NCBI GenBank assembly: GCA_025056175.1
Contig: JANWWK010000014.1
Span: 1 to 64,000 of the forward strand
Direction of reading: 5' to 3'
Source: Anaerolineales bacterium
GTDB lineage: Bacteria; Chloroflexota; Anaerolineae; Anaerolineales; Villigracilaceae
Length of the DNA: 64,000 bases
The position numbers were made by a program, and so were the translations under genes. The notes under the pieces were generated by a model, which worked only from the letters and a program-made list of their open reading frames with translations, did not search any database and had not been told where the DNA came from. Every line of letters starts with the position of its first letter. The stretch's first letter is position 1. Shown here in pieces: positions 43,677 through 53,066 of the stretch.

Positions 43677-46600
43677 ATGGCGAACGAAATTGAGCTGCTT
43701 CAGCAAAGTATCGCTGCCTTGGAAGCCCAACGAGCCTTGCTGGGCGACAGCGTGGTGGATACGGCGCTCGCCCCCATGCGCGAGAAGTTGTTGCTTCTCC
43801 AGGCGCAGCAACAGGAACAGCAGCGTAAGTTCGTCACGATTTTGTTTGCCGATGTCTCTGGCTTTACCGCTGTGGCTGAAACGCTCGACCCGGAAGACAT
43901 CAGCGACCTGATGAACCGGATGTGGCAGCGACTGGATTCGATTATCCTGGCGCACGGTGGTTCGATCGATAAGCATCTGGGCGATGGTGTCATGGCAATT
44001 TGGGGACGTGAACAGGCGCGTGAAGATGACCCCGAGCGCGCTATTCGTGCTGCGTTGGAGATGCTCAACTATTTGCAATCAGATTCAACCCTGAGTGCAA
44101 AGTTCCGTATGAGGGTTGGCATCAATACCGGCAGTGTTCTGCTTGGCGCGTTGGGAACGCAAGGTGAATATACGGCGCTGGGCGATACCGTCAACGTTGC
44201 TGCGCGTCTCGAAAAGGCTGCGCCGGTGGGAAAGATTCTCATCAGCGCCGATACCTATCGGCAGGTGCGCGGACTCTTCAGCGTCGAAGCGCAGGCCCCG
44301 TTGGATGTGAAAGGGAAAAGTGAGCCGATTCAGGTGTACATCGTGCATGGCGCGCGTCCGCGTGTGTTTCGGCCTGGCGTGCGGGGGGTCGAAGGCATCG
44401 AAACGCACATGATTGGGCGTGACCGCCCGTTTCGGGTGCTGACGGCGGCCATCGAACGCACTGCCCGCCGTCCTGGCTTACAAATCTTCACCGTCATCGG
44501 CGATATGGGGATTGGCAAGAGTCGCCTGTTGCACGAAGTGGAACGCTGGCTGGATGGGTCTTCTCTCACCTTCTGGATGTTCAAAGCCCGCGCCGACCAA
44601 CAGCGGCAGGAACAGGCACTTTCGCTGGTGCGTGACCTGTTCTTCTATTACTTCCAGATTCAAGAAAGTGATAGCGCTCAAACGGCGCGCGAAAAGCTGG
44701 AGCGCGGTATTGTGGGGCTGTTGGGCGAAAGCGGGCGCGAGCTGGCGCATTACATTGGGCAGTTATTGGGATTCGACTTCAGTGAAAGTGAATACCTGCT
44801 GCCCTTCCGAAACGACCCGCGCACCTTGCGCTTGCGCGCCTTCGATGCGGTGGTGGAATTCTTCAGCCGGCTGGCCGAAAGCACGCCCCTTTTATTCCTG
44901 TTGGAAGATTTGCATTGGGCCGATGAGAGTTCTCTCAATCTGTTCCATCATTTCCGCGAACAAGGCGCCCATTTGCCATGTGTCTTTATCGGCACGGCGC
45001 GGCCTGCTTTTCTGGAGCGTGCTTCGGAGTGGGAACGGCAATTCCCCGGTGTGACAATTTTGCGCCTGGAGCCGCTGCGCGAAGAAGACAGCCGCCGTTT
45101 GACGCGCGAAATTCTGCAAAAAGTTTCCAACCTGCCGCTTTCGTTTGAGGAGATGATTGTCCAGAACGCGGATGGCAATCCGTTTTATCTTGAAGAATTG
45201 ATTAAGATGTTCATAGAAAATGGCAGCATCCTCAAGCGCGAAGATGAGTGGGTGATAGACACCGAAAAGGTCAAGGCCATTCGAGTCCCTGCCACGCTCG
45301 TGGGGGTGTTGCAAGCCCGTCTCGACCGGCTCTCTCACGATGAGCGCTTGTTGCTGCAACGTGCTTCGGTCATTGGCCGCGTTTTTTGGGACGATGCCCT
45401 GGCCTGGATTGAACAGCATGAGCCGGCGTTGGGAGAATTGCGGCTTCTTTTGCGCAGACTGACTCAGAAAGAGCTGATTTACAAGCGCAACCAATCGGCT
45501 TTTGCAGGCGCCGAAGAGTATCTCTTCCGCCACGCGCTCTTCCGCGATGTGGTGTACGAGCAGACGTTAAAAGCGCAGCGACGGGTGTATCACCGTCAGG
45601 CCGCCCGGTGGTTGATAAATAAAAGTGGCGAACGGGTGCAGGAATATGCCGGCTTGCTGGCCGAACATTTTGACCATGCCGGAGATATGGATGAGGCCGT
45701 GGATTGGTATCTGCGTGCCGGGCAGCGCGCGACCGAAACGTTTATGTTCGAGGCAGCCTTCGATTACATTCAGCGCGCGCTGACCTTGATGAATTCGCAC
45801 CCCGAAGACCACCGTCGTATTGCCGCACATGAGAAACTGGCTTACGTCAACTATCAATTGACACACTGGAAGGAAGCTTTGCAAGACTATCAGGCCATGC
45901 TCGAAGCCGCCTTGCGGCTGGGAGACCTGCCCGCGCAGATGCGCGCTCTGCATGGTTTGGCGCTCGTCAACGAAATTCGGGGAGATTACGATGCCGTCTT
46001 GAAAGCAGTAGAAGAAGCCGAAAAACGATACGATTTACTGGAAGCACCCGATGCAGCCGAAATGGCACAGATTTTGCTGGAAAAATCGCGCGCCTTGTAC
46101 TATCAGGGCAAGTATGCGCTTGCCAAAGCCAGTGCGCAGCGCGGCCTGGAGGTAGCCCTGAAGGCGCAGGCGGCGGTGCAAACGGCACGCCTGTATAACG
46201 TCTTGGGTATGGTGTATGGGGTCGAAGGGCATTACGAGCGCGCGCTGGAGTACAAGTTGAAATCTCTACAGCACTGGCGTACCATTGGTCACCGCGTATT
46301 CGAGGCAGCCATGCTCAACAACATTGGCGAAAACTACCGGCTGATGGGCGAACATCAACGCGCGCTCGCTTTCTACGAAGAATCCCTTGCGCTGGCGCGT
46401 CAGGTGCGCGATTTGGGACAGATTGTGGTGTGCCTGAACAACATGGGGGGGACTTATGTGGCAATGGGTGAGTTCGACGCGGCCATCCACGCCCTCGAGT
46501 CGGCTATGCACACCAGCCAGGAAAAGGTTTTCACCGAAGTTGAGACGTTGTGTTTTTTGGCCGAGGCCTATCTGGGCAAAGGCAATCTCGAACAGGCGAT

Positions 46601-46946
46601 GGAAACCGCTTTGCGTGCCTTGAAGTATGCTCAGGAACAGGAAAGTGCCTTTCGCGGCCAGGTCTGGCGGGTGTTGGGTTTGTTGGCCGCGCGGATGTTG
46701 GCCCCCATCCTGATAGGAGAAGAACGGCTGGACGCTCCACTCTGCTTTGAGCGCGCGTTGACTATCCACAGAGAGAGCGGCGCTTTGCGCGAGCAGGCCA
46801 TCGTTTTATGGGATTGGGCCAAATATGAGCAAAAGCGGGGGAATGCCGGGCAGGCTCTGACGATGTATCGGCAGGCGCGGGCGATTTTACAGCAGCTCAA
46901 TCTGCCGCGCCTGCTGGAGAAGATGGAACGTGAGCTTCCGAAGTGA
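43677..46946 (+). CDS. Class III adenylate/guanylate cyclase domain + AAA ATPase + TPR protein
   Basis: A 1089-residue cytoplasmic protein. Residues 1-45 form a coiled coil; about 50-200 a class III cyclase domain with both metal aspartates (FADVSGFTAV and GDGVMAIWG) and NVAARLEKAA; about 250-560 a STAND/AAA-type ATPase with Walker A GDMGIGKSR and Walker B FLLEDLHWADESS; the last 350-400 residues are TPR helices (for example LYNVLGMVYGVEGHYERALE, MLNNIGENYRLMGEHQRALA). This layout is known from Chloroflexota and Actinobacteria. Signal (bound by TPR or ATPase part) and product (cAMP or cGMP) are not established. It abuts the convergent anion transporter gene with no gap. Confidence 0.88.
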   Translation: MANEIELLQQSIAALEAQRALLGDSVVDTALAPMREKLLLLQAQQQEQQRKFVTILFADVSGFTAVAETLDPEDISDLMNRMWQRLDSIILAHGGSIDKHLGDGVMAIWGREQAREDDPERAIRAALEMLNYLQSDSTLSAKFRMRVGINTGSVLLGALGTQGEYTALGDTVNVAARLEKAAPVGKILISADTYRQVRGLFSVEAQAPLDVKGKSEPIQVYIVHGARPRVFRPGVRGVEGIETHMIGRDRPFRVLTAAIERTARRPGLQIFTVIGDMGIGKSRLLHEVERWLDGSSLTFWMFKARADQQRQEQALSLVRDLFFYYFQIQESDSAQTAREKLERGIVGLLGESGRELAHYIGQLLGFDFSESEYLLPFRNDPRTLRLRAFDAVVEFFSRLAESTPLLFLLEDLHWADESSLNLFHHFREQGAHLPCVFIGTARPAFLERASEWERQFPGVTILRLEPLREEDSRRLTREILQKVSNLPLSFEEMIVQNADGNPFYLEELIKMFIENGSILKREDEWVIDTEKVKAIRVPATLVGVLQARLDRLSHDERLLLQRASVIGRVFWDDALAWIEQHEPALGELRLLLRRLTQKELIYKRNQSAFAGAEEYLFRHALFRDVVYEQTLKAQRRVYHRQAARWLINKSGERVQEYAGLLAEHFDHAGDMDEAVDWYLRAGQRATETFMFEAAFDYIQRALTLMNSHPEDHRRIAAHEKLAYVNYQLTHWKEALQDYQAMLEAALRLGDLPAQMRALHGLALVNEIRGDYDAVLKAVEEAEKRYDLLEAPDAAEMAQILLEKSRALYYQGKYALAKASAQRGLEVALKAQAAVQTARLYNVLGMVYGVEGHYERALEYKLKSLQHWRTIGHRVFEAAMLNNIGENYRLMGEHQRALAFYEESLALARQVRDLGQIVVCLNNMGGTYVAMGEFDAAIHALESAMHTSQEKVFTEVETLCFLAEAYLGKGNLEQAMETALRALKYAQEQESAFRGQVWRVLGLLAARMLAPILIGEERLDAPLCFERALTIHRESGALREQAIVLWDWAKYEQKRGNAGQALTMYRQARAILQQLNLPRLLEKMERELPK

Positions 46947-48173
46947 TTACTTCCAGATAAAAATTTGAATCCACACCACGCCTATCACCAGGGAAAGCAG
47001 GGTGATGACCAGCCCGCTGCGGGTGTACTCCCAAAACGTCAGGGCGATGCCGCGTTTGGCAGCACTTTCGGCCACAATCAGGTTGGCGACTGAGCCGAGC
47101 AAGGTCAGGTTGCCAGCCAGGGTGGAGGCAGCAGCCAGGGTGAGCCACCCGGCCTGTGGGTTGGCAAGCGCTGCTACTGCCGGGCGCAGCAGTAAAACGG
47201 CAGGAACGTTCGAGACCAGGTTTGAGAGCAAAACGGTAATGGCTGCCAGGGTTGTGGCTCCACGGTTGAGATAAGGGGAGAGAAACGCAAACAGCCCTTC
47301 TGTCAGTCCGTTCAACTCGATGACACCGGTGAGAATGAACAGGGCCGCAAAGAAGACCAGCAAATTCCAGTCCACTTCGTTCATCACTTTTTCGGGGTGG
47401 ACTCGGCGCGTGAACAGCAGAACGCACCCGGCCACAAAGGCCGCTTCGGCAATTGGCACACCTAACACAAACGCAATCAGCAATCCGGCGGTGACGAACA
47501 GGCTCTTATACAGAAGCGGGCGGAACAGGCGTGGTTCCGGAATCTCTACATGCTCGAAGTGCGCGGCGGCGAACTCCTCCCGGTAGAACAAAACCAGCAC
47601 CAGCCAGATGCTTCCCAGTCCCAACAAGGCGATGGGGGTCAGGGCGGCAGCAAAATCGAGATACGAAATACCCGAAGCGATGCCAATAATCATGTTCTGC
47701 GGATTGCCGGTGAGCGTGGCGACCGAGCCGATGTTTGCCGCCGCGGCTAGGGCAATCAGATACGGAATCGGGTTGCGTTTGGCTGAGAGCGTCACATCCA
47801 CGATGAGCGGGGTGAGCATGATGCAAATCGTATCGTTCAAAAACAGCGCACTCAACACGCCGGCTGCCAGAATCTCCAGCGCAAGCAGCGTGCGCGGCGA
47901 ACGTGTAAACCTGAGAATAAAGGCGCCTGCCAGGCGGAAGAACCCCGCCAGTTGCAGGTTGGCGTTGATGACCATCATGCCGAACAAGAGTACGAGCGTA
48001 TTGATTTCTAGCAGGCTGCCCATTTTCTCGAAATCGAGCAGCCCCAGGCCCAGCAAGAGACCGACCCCAATCAAGGTAATGGTGGTGCGGTTGACGCGCA
48101 GACCCGGAAAGCCGCCAATGGCGATTCCGATGTAGGTGAAAGTGACGATAAGGGTGGTAAGCCAGAAAGTCAT
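46947..48173 (-). CDS. ArsB/NhaD-type (ion-transporter superfamily) anion transporter
   Basis: A 408-residue membrane protein with about 11 helices, of the ArsB/CitM/SLC13-like group. The two repeated re-entrant signatures are visible: FLNDTICIMLTPLIVDVT with LTGNPQNMIIGIASG in the first half, and LVSNVPAVLLLRP with GNLTLLGSVANLIVAESA in the second. Candidates are arsenite, carboxylates, sulfate-type anions or Na+/H+ exchange; no ars gene is next to it. Its stop codon directly abuts that of the convergent cyclase gene. Confidence 0.87.
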   Translation of the reverse strand: MTFWLTTLIVTFTYIGIAIGGFPGLRVNRTTITLIGVGLLLGLGLLDFEKMGSLLEINTLVLLFGMMVINANLQLAGFFRLAGAFILRFTRSPRTLLALEILAAGVLSALFLNDTICIMLTPLIVDVTLSAKRNPIPYLIALAAAANIGSVATLTGNPQNMIIGIASGISYLDFAAALTPIALLGLGSIWLVLVLFYREEFAAAHFEHVEIPEPRLFRPLLYKSLFVTAGLLIAFVLGVPIAEAAFVAGCVLLFTRRVHPEKVMNEVDWNLLVFFAALFILTGVIELNGLTEGLFAFLSPYLNRGATTLAAITVLLSNLVSNVPAVLLLRPAVAALANPQAGWLTLAAASTLAGNLTLLGSVANLIVAESAAKRGIALTFWEYTRSGLVITLLSLVIGVVWIQIFIWK

Positions 48174-48235
48174 TCGAATCCGTTTTTTTCAAACATTCTC
48201 ACGATATGGTGATGAAGCACTTTTTTTGCTAGTGC

Positions 48236-49099
48236 CTACGTTTTGCGACGAATGTCCAGAATCGCATCGCGGAATTGTGCTGCGGCCAGTTCCGGTTTTT
48301 CTGCCCGCGAAATGCCGCGCGAAATGGGCAGAAGCATGCCCTGCCCATCAGGGCGCAAGCCGGCGCGCAGGGCGGTTTCCAAATCTCCGCCTTGCGCGCC
48401 AATGCCGGGGGCAAGAAACCACATTTCCGGCACGGCAGTGCGGACGCGCGCCAGCGCCTCGGGCTGGGTAGCGCCTACCACCAGACCAACGTTGTTGCGA
48501 AGATTCCAGGTTTGAGCCAGGCGGGCAACATGCTCATAGAGCGGTATGACTGTTGGACGCTGATTGGTCGTCCGTGCCGGGCCGTCTGCTGTCCATTGTT
48601 CCCCATCTACCAGCAGATCTTGCAAATCGCCTGCACCGGTGTTGCTGGTTTTGCACAAGAGAAAAACGCCGTTTTCAGGCCGGCGCAGAAATGGCTCGAC
48701 TGAATCGCGCCCCAGGTACGGGTTGAGGGTGATGCAATGCGCGCCGAGCGTCTCAAAGGCCGATTGTGCGTAGGCTTCTGCAGTGGAGGCGATGTCGCCG
48801 CGTTTGGCATCCAGGATGACCGGGATGAATGAACCGAGACGATTCGATTGCTCCCTGACGGCCTGGATGACTGTTTGCAGCGCTGCCCAGCCTGGTGCGC
48901 CGAATTGCTCGAAGAACGCGGCGTTCGGTTTGAAGGCTGCAGCGTAAGGAGCGGTCTTTCGGACGAGATTCAGGCAAAAGTCCAGCGCGGCTTCTGCGGT
49001 GGGCGCGGGAAGGTCTGAAACGTGCGGGTCCAGTCCCACGCATAGCAGCGAGGCACTTTCCGCGACGCGTTGTTCCAGCAGTGCGAAAAACGACTCCAT
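48236..49099 (-). CDS. pyrF: Orotidine-5'-phosphate decarboxylase (type 2)
   Basis: Final step of UMP synthesis. 287 residues, the longer type 2 form. Active-site Lys and Asp in [18 protein letters not shown], then [18 protein letters not shown], and the phosphate-binding [12 protein letters not shown]. It begins one base inside the pyrB stop, so pyrB-pyrF are translationally coupled and both belong to pyrimidine biosynthesis. Confidence 0.95.
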   Translation of the reverse strand: MESFFALLEQRVAESASLLCVGLDPHVSDLPAPTAEAALDFCLNLVRKTAPYAAAFKPNAAFFEQFGAPGWAALQTVIQAVREQSNRLGSFIPVILDAKRGDIASTAEAYAQSAFETLGAHCITLNPYLGRDSVEPFLRRPENGVFLLCKTSNTGAGDLQDLLVDGEQWTADGPARTTNQRPTVIPLYEHVARLAQTWNLRNNVGLVVGATQPEALARVRTAVPEMWFLAPGIGAQGGDLETALRAGLRPDGQGMLLPISRGISRAEKPELAAAQFRDAILDIRRKT

Positions 49100-50082
49100 T
49101 ACGCCTTCCCCAACACCATTGCCAGCAAGGCCATGCGCACGTACAGGCCGTATTCCATCTGACGGAAGTACGCTGCGCGCGGGTCGTCATCGAACTCGGT
49201 GCTGATTTCGCCAACACGCGGCAGGGGATGCATCACAATCATTTCTTGCTTGGCTGCTTGCATGATTTGCGGGTCAATCACATACGAACCTTTCACGCGC
49301 TCGTATTCTGCCGGGTCCTCGAAGCGCTCTTTCTGAACACGGGTGACGTACAGCACGTCTGTTTCCGGCAGAACGGCTTCGAGCGTGGTGTATTCGGCCT
49401 GCGGAATGCCTTTTTCGGCCACTTCATCCATCACTTCTTTGGGCATTCGCAGGATGTCGGGCGAAACGTAATTCAGCTTGACGTTGTAGAGCGAGAGCAA
49501 GCGCGCCAGAGAGTGAACCGTGCGACCGTATTTCAGGTCGCCCAACAGGGTCACGGTCAGACCGTCAATCTGGCCTTCGCCAAGTTCCTCAAAGATAGTA
49601 AAGGCATCGAGCAGGGCTTGTGTGGGGTGTTCACCGATACCATCTCCGGCGTTGATGACCGGTTTTCTGGCTGCTTTGGCGGCGATGGCGGCAGAACCGG
49701 TCTCCGGGTGACGCAGAACGATGACATCGGCATAACATTCCAGCGTACGAACGGTATCGGCCAGGCTCTCTCCTTTCGAGACGGACGAGTAGCGTACTTC
49801 GTTGATAGGGATGACCGAGCCGCCCAGCCGTTCCATGGCGGCGGTGAACGAAGACGAGGTGCGGGTAGACGGTTCATAGAACAGGTTGGCGAGGATTTTC
49901 CCCTTCAGCAGGTCGAACGTGCCAACCCGCTCTACCATGCCGCGCATCTCGTGCGCGACTCCGAAGATGTATTCCAAATCGGCGCGGGTGAATTGTTTGA
50001 CCGAGAGGATGTCTTTGCCGTACCAGGAGGCCTGTTTGTTCTCGCCAAACGGCAGATAAGGGGAAGAAGAAGCAGTGGGCAT
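49099..50082 (-). CDS. pyrB: Aspartate carbamoyltransferase catalytic subunit
   Basis: Makes carbamoyl-aspartate from carbamoyl phosphate and aspartate. 327 residues from ATG 50082, with GGAG upstream; a 20-codon upstream extension runs through the leader hairpin and is rejected. Motifs: [20 protein letters not shown] (carbamoyl-phosphate site), [34 protein letters not shown] and [11 protein letters not shown]. No regulatory pyrI is seen next to it. pyrF follows with a one-base overlap. Confidence 0.95.
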   Translation of the reverse strand: MPTASSSPYLPFGENKQASWYGKDILSVKQFTRADLEYIFGVAHEMRGMVERVGTFDLLKGKILANLFYEPSTRTSSSFTAAMERLGGSVIPINEVRYSSVSKGESLADTVRTLECYADVIVLRHPETGSAAIAAKAARKPVINAGDGIGEHPTQALLDAFTIFEELGEGQIDGLTVTLLGDLKYGRTVHSLARLLSLYNVKLNYVSPDILRMPKEVMDEVAEKGIPQAEYTTLEAVLPETDVLYVTRVQKERFEDPAEYERVKGSYVIDPQIMQAAKQEMIVMHPLPRVGEISTEFDDDPRAAYFRQMEYGLYVRMALLAMVLGKA

Positions 50083-50110
50083 GATTCTCTCCTTTGGGGT
50101 GACAGAAAGA

Positions 50111-50136
50111 CTTCCGAAGCCTTCGGACTTCGGAAG
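50111..50136 (-). promoter_or_regulatory. Hairpin in the pyrB leader (possible attenuator)
   Basis: CTTCCGAAG (50111-50119) pairs with CTTCGGAAG (50128-50136), loop 8 nt. An alternative shorter hairpin (TCCGAA/TTCGGA) uses the same bases, so the two folds exclude each other. On the minus strand a TCTTTCT run follows. It lies 28 nt upstream of ATG 50082. A pyrimidine-responsive attenuator is possible; an upstream terminator is the alternative. Confidence 0.5.
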
Positions 50137-50230
50137 CCGCATTACGGAATGGAAACTTGCACGAACTTCATACGGCGATTATGCCATCAGGGGCGGTTTA
50201 ATGCAATAAATTGGGATGTCCTTGCGTCTC

Positions 50231-50258
50231 TTGACAAGCCCCTGCCAGGCATGATAAT
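50231..50258 (+). promoter_or_regulatory. Promoter of the cold-shock gene
   Basis: -35 TTGACA (50231-50236), 16-bp spacer, -10 GATAAT (50253-50258). The leader of about 43 nt is shorter than the thermosensing leaders of E. coli cspA. Confidence 0.75.
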
Positions 50259-50307
50259 CTTGCCCACGCCGGTTGACGGCGAAAACATTCCATGCAGGAG
50301 AAAGAAA

Positions 50308-50520
50308 ATGTCAGAACGTATCATTGGAACGGTCAAGTGGTTCAACGCCACCAAAGGCTACGGCTTCATCGGCCATGATGGCGGTGAAGATGTCTTTGTC
50401 CACTTCTCGGCTATCCAGATGGATGGCTACAAACGGCTCGAACCGGACCAGAAAGTCGAATTTTCCATCGAACAGGGTCCCAAAGGTGCACAGGCGGCCA
50501 ACGTCGTGCCGTTGAAGTAA
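50308..50520 (+). CDS. Cold-shock-domain RNA chaperone
   Basis: A 70-residue single-stranded nucleic-acid-binding OB-fold protein. RNP1 is KGYGFIGHD and RNP2 DVFVHFSAI; the family start [11 protein letters not shown] is present. A GGAG site precedes ATG 50308. The frame is open far upstream, antisense to pyrB, but that part is not protein. Monocistronic, with its own promoter and terminator. Confidence 0.96.
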   Translation: MSERIIGTVKWFNATKGYGFIGHDGGEDVFVHFSAIQMDGYKRLEPDQKVEFSIEQGPKGAQAANVVPLK

Positions 50521-50540
50521 ATTCCCCCCTCAAGAAACCA

Positions 50541-50570
50541 AACAGGACTGTTGATACAGTCCTGTTTTTG
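50541..50570 (+). terminator. Rho-independent terminator of the cold-shock gene
   Basis: 10-bp stem AACAGGACTG and complement (50541-50566), 6-nt loop, then a T run (TTTTTGTTTG). A textbook structure 20 bp after the stop codon; it may also serve the convergent MFS gene. Confidence 0.92.
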
Positions 50571-50593
50571 TTTGTCGCACCGACGAGAAAGGG

Positions 50594-51898
50594 TCAATCG
50601 GCGAGCGAAGAAAGCGTGGAAGAGGCTGCCGGGGCTTCTTTGTTCATGCGGTTGCTCTCCACGTTCATCACAACCGGCAGGAAGAAGCCTGCGGCGCCCA
50701 TCAGTAGACACACCAGGCCGCCAAACAGGTACCAGGCACGAACACCGACCACGTCGGAAACCGGGCCGGCCACCAGCAGAGAAAGCGGCGTCATGGCGGT
50801 TGCTGCGCTGTTGACCAGCGACATCACCCGTCCCTGCATGTCGGGCTGAATGGCGGCCTGAAGAATGGCATGTAGCGGCCCGTTGGCAATCGGATTGGTC
50901 ACGCCAACGACGGCCATGCCCGCCAATGCCAGCCAGAACATATTGGCAGGCGCCAGACCGGTCATGAGAACGCCGACGCCAATGCCGATGATGCCCAGCA
51001 GGGTCGTGGCAATGCGCTTTTTGAAGCCGCCCCAAACACCAAGCAGCGCCCCACCGGCAATCATCCCAACCCCCCACAGCGTATCGGTCAGCCCCAGTTC
51101 GAGCGCACCCAACCCGAAGTGCCTGGTGACCAGCAGCGGCATGAGCGCACCGGCCGGGGTGAGCAGGAAATTAATCAGGACGGCCATGCTTAGAATTGCC
51201 AGCAGACCCGGCCAGGCGGCCACATACCTCAAACCATCGCGGACATCCTGCCAGTAGGAGGGACGTGGTTCCTTGTGGGCGTTCTGCACGCGAGTCGGCT
51301 GAGGGATGGGGATGAACGCCAGCGGTAAGATGGCAATCAGCGCCGTGATGACATCAATCGCCAGCACGCCTTGCGTGGTCATCACACCGAGCAGGACGGC
51401 GCCGGTGGGAGGCGCGACCATGCTCACCAGTCCATGCAGGGTTTGCTGAAGCCCGGCCACGCGTGCCAGATGCTCATTTGGCACCATCAGTGCTGTGGAA
51501 GCCGCCATTGCTGGCCAGTGAAATGCCCCGCCCAGCGAGCGAATGAACAGGATGGCGTAAATGTGCCAGATTTGCACCCAGCCGGCCCAAAACGCGCCAG
51601 CCAGTGCTAAAGTGGCGAATGCGATGGCGCCATCGGCGGCCATCATCACCACGCGCCGGTCCCAGCGGTCTACCAGCGCCCCCACGAACGGCCCGAGAAA
51701 AATTTGGGGCAGCATGGCTATCAGCGTGGCGGTTGCCAGAATGGTGGCCGAACCGGTCTCCTGGGTGAGATACCAGACCAGGGCAAACTGCACCAGGCCA
51801 GAGCCAAATAATGATAATGCCTGCCCGGCGAAAATTGTGAAGAATTTGGGTTTCCAGTTAGCCTGAAATTCTTCACGGGTGATGGTAAAACCTTTCAT
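50594..51898 (-). CDS. MFS transporter (drug/enterobactin exporter-like)
   Basis: A 434-residue major facilitator with 12 predicted helices. It starts with a cytoplasmic stretch FTITREEFQANWKPKFFTIF and then GQALSLFGSGLVQFALVWYL, as in the MFS_3 (multidrug/EntS-like) group; motif A is seen in FVGALVDRWDRRVVMM. Likely an exporter of drugs or other small molecules; substrate unknown. GGAG precedes ATG 51898. Promoter elements are visible upstream. Confidence 0.9.
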   Translation of the reverse strand: MKGFTITREEFQANWKPKFFTIFAGQALSLFGSGLVQFALVWYLTQETGSATILATATLIAMLPQIFLGPFVGALVDRWDRRVVMMAADGAIAFATLALAGAFWAGWVQIWHIYAILFIRSLGGAFHWPAMAASTALMVPNEHLARVAGLQQTLHGLVSMVAPPTGAVLLGVMTTQGVLAIDVITALIAILPLAFIPIPQPTRVQNAHKEPRPSYWQDVRDGLRYVAAWPGLLAILSMAVLINFLLTPAGALMPLLVTRHFGLGALELGLTDTLWGVGMIAGGALLGVWGGFKKRIATTLLGIIGIGVGVLMTGLAPANMFWLALAGMAVVGVTNPIANGPLHAILQAAIQPDMQGRVMSLVNSAATAMTPLSLLVAGPVSDVVGVRAWYLFGGLVCLLMGAAGFFLPVVMNVESNRMNKEAPAASSTLSSLAD

Positions 51899-51939
51899 GG
51901 TTTCTCCGAAAGATAAAAATGGTTCGAATTTATGATTTT

Positions 51940-51967
51940 ATTTTACAGCAAATTTAACTTAAGTCAA
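51940..51967 (-). promoter_or_regulatory. Promoter of the MFS gene
   Basis: Minus-strand -35 TTGACT (51962-51967), 16-bp spacer, -10 TAAAAT (51940-51945), about 40 nt ahead of the gene. The spacer contains the near-palindrome TTAACTTAAG. The region 51900-52080 is strikingly AT-rich compared with its surroundings. Confidence 0.65.
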
Positions 51968-52137
51968 TATATTTTTTTATTTATGAATTGTTTTTTCCGA
52001 TTTATTCATGCTTCGCGTAAAAAGATGAAAATCTGCCCTGTTGCACTGGTCGCAAAACCGGCGTCTTACATTTGAGAGTTTTTGGATGCTTTTTTTCTTA
52101 TAAAATGGCCTCATCATACGCAACGGAGGAAAATCCC

Positions 52138-53058
52138 ATGTGGAAACGTGCCAAACGTACTTTTCTATGGCTGCTCTTTGCGCTGTTTGGGCTAATTGTC
52201 GTGTTGTTGCTTTCTATCCCCCTGGCTGCAATTGGCAGTGAGCAGCGCCTGGCTGCGGTCACCAACGTCCTCATTCCCGGCGCGAACGATGCACCGCCCG
52301 TCCGCGCGTATGTCGCCCGTCCAGCAGGAGAGGGGCCGTTTCCGGCGGTGATTCTGATTCATGAGTTCTTCGGGCTGAACAAATCCATCACTGGCAAAGC
52401 CGACGGTCTGGCGGAGGCTGGCTATCTGGTCGTGGCGCCCGATACGTTTCGGGGCTCAACCACGTCCTGGATTCCGCGTGCCATCTACCAGGTCATCACC
52501 ACCTCGCAGGCGCAGGTGAATGCTGACCTGGATTCAGTCTTTGCCTGGCTCGAAGCCCAGCCCGATGTGGATGTTAACCGGGTGGGGATTGTGGGTTTTT
52601 GCTATGGAGGGCGCGTTTCCCTCTTGTATAGCCTGCACAACCAGCGTATGGCCGCAACAGTGATTTTTTACGGCTCTTCAGAAACTGACCCCGCCGTTTT
52701 GCAGAATCTGCCCGGCCCGGTGTTGGGCATTTTTGGTGGCGCTGATGCTTCCATCCCGCTGGAGGAAGTGCGTGCGCTGGAAGACGGTCTGCGTCAGGCA
52801 GGCGTGCCGTATGAAATCACTGTCTACGAAGGTCAGCCGCACGCTTTCGTGACCGATATGCAAGCCATTCGCGCTGGCGGCGCACCGGGCCAGGCCTGGC
52901 AACAAATGCTGCGATTTCTGGAAACGCACCTGAAGAACGCTGGCGCGCGCAGTAACGGTCTGCCAGTTGCTCATGACCCGGGGTTTGCCTGGCGCTATTA
53001 CACCCTCCTGGTATGGGAACATGCCTTCGGCAGTGCTGTCCGTCATACCGGGCATTGA
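52138..53058 (+). CDS. Dienelactone hydrolase-family protein, membrane-anchored
   Basis: A 306-residue alpha/beta hydrolase with an N-terminal membrane helix (FLWLLFALFGLIVVLLLSIPL), so the catalytic domain is likely outside the membrane. The triad of this family is present: nucleophile Cys in VGFCYGGR, Asp in IFGGADASIP and His in GQPHAF; the segment ILIHEFFGLN fits too. The substrate is not known; other members open lactones or cleave esters. ACGGAGG precedes ATG 52138; an upstream in-frame extension is rejected. Confidence 0.9.
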   Translation: MWKRAKRTFLWLLFALFGLIVVLLLSIPLAAIGSEQRLAAVTNVLIPGANDAPPVRAYVARPAGEGPFPAVILIHEFFGLNKSITGKADGLAEAGYLVVAPDTFRGSTTSWIPRAIYQVITTSQAQVNADLDSVFAWLEAQPDVDVNRVGIVGFCYGGRVSLLYSLHNQRMAATVIFYGSSETDPAVLQNLPGPVLGIFGGADASIPLEEVRALEDGLRQAGVPYEITVYEGQPHAFVTDMQAIRAGGAPGQAWQQMLRFLETHLKNAGARSNGLPVAHDPGFAWRYYTLLVWEHAFGSAVRHTGH

Positions 53059-53066
53059 ACACCGAA

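Noticed and set aside
49081-50307. Long upstream extension of the cold-shock frame
   Set aside because: Antisense to pyrB; the conserved protein, its ribosome site and its promoter place the start at 50308.
51919-51935. GGTTCGAATT-like sequence resembling a tRNA T-loop
   Set aside because: No acceptor, D or anticodon stems around it; it lies in an AT-rich promoter region.
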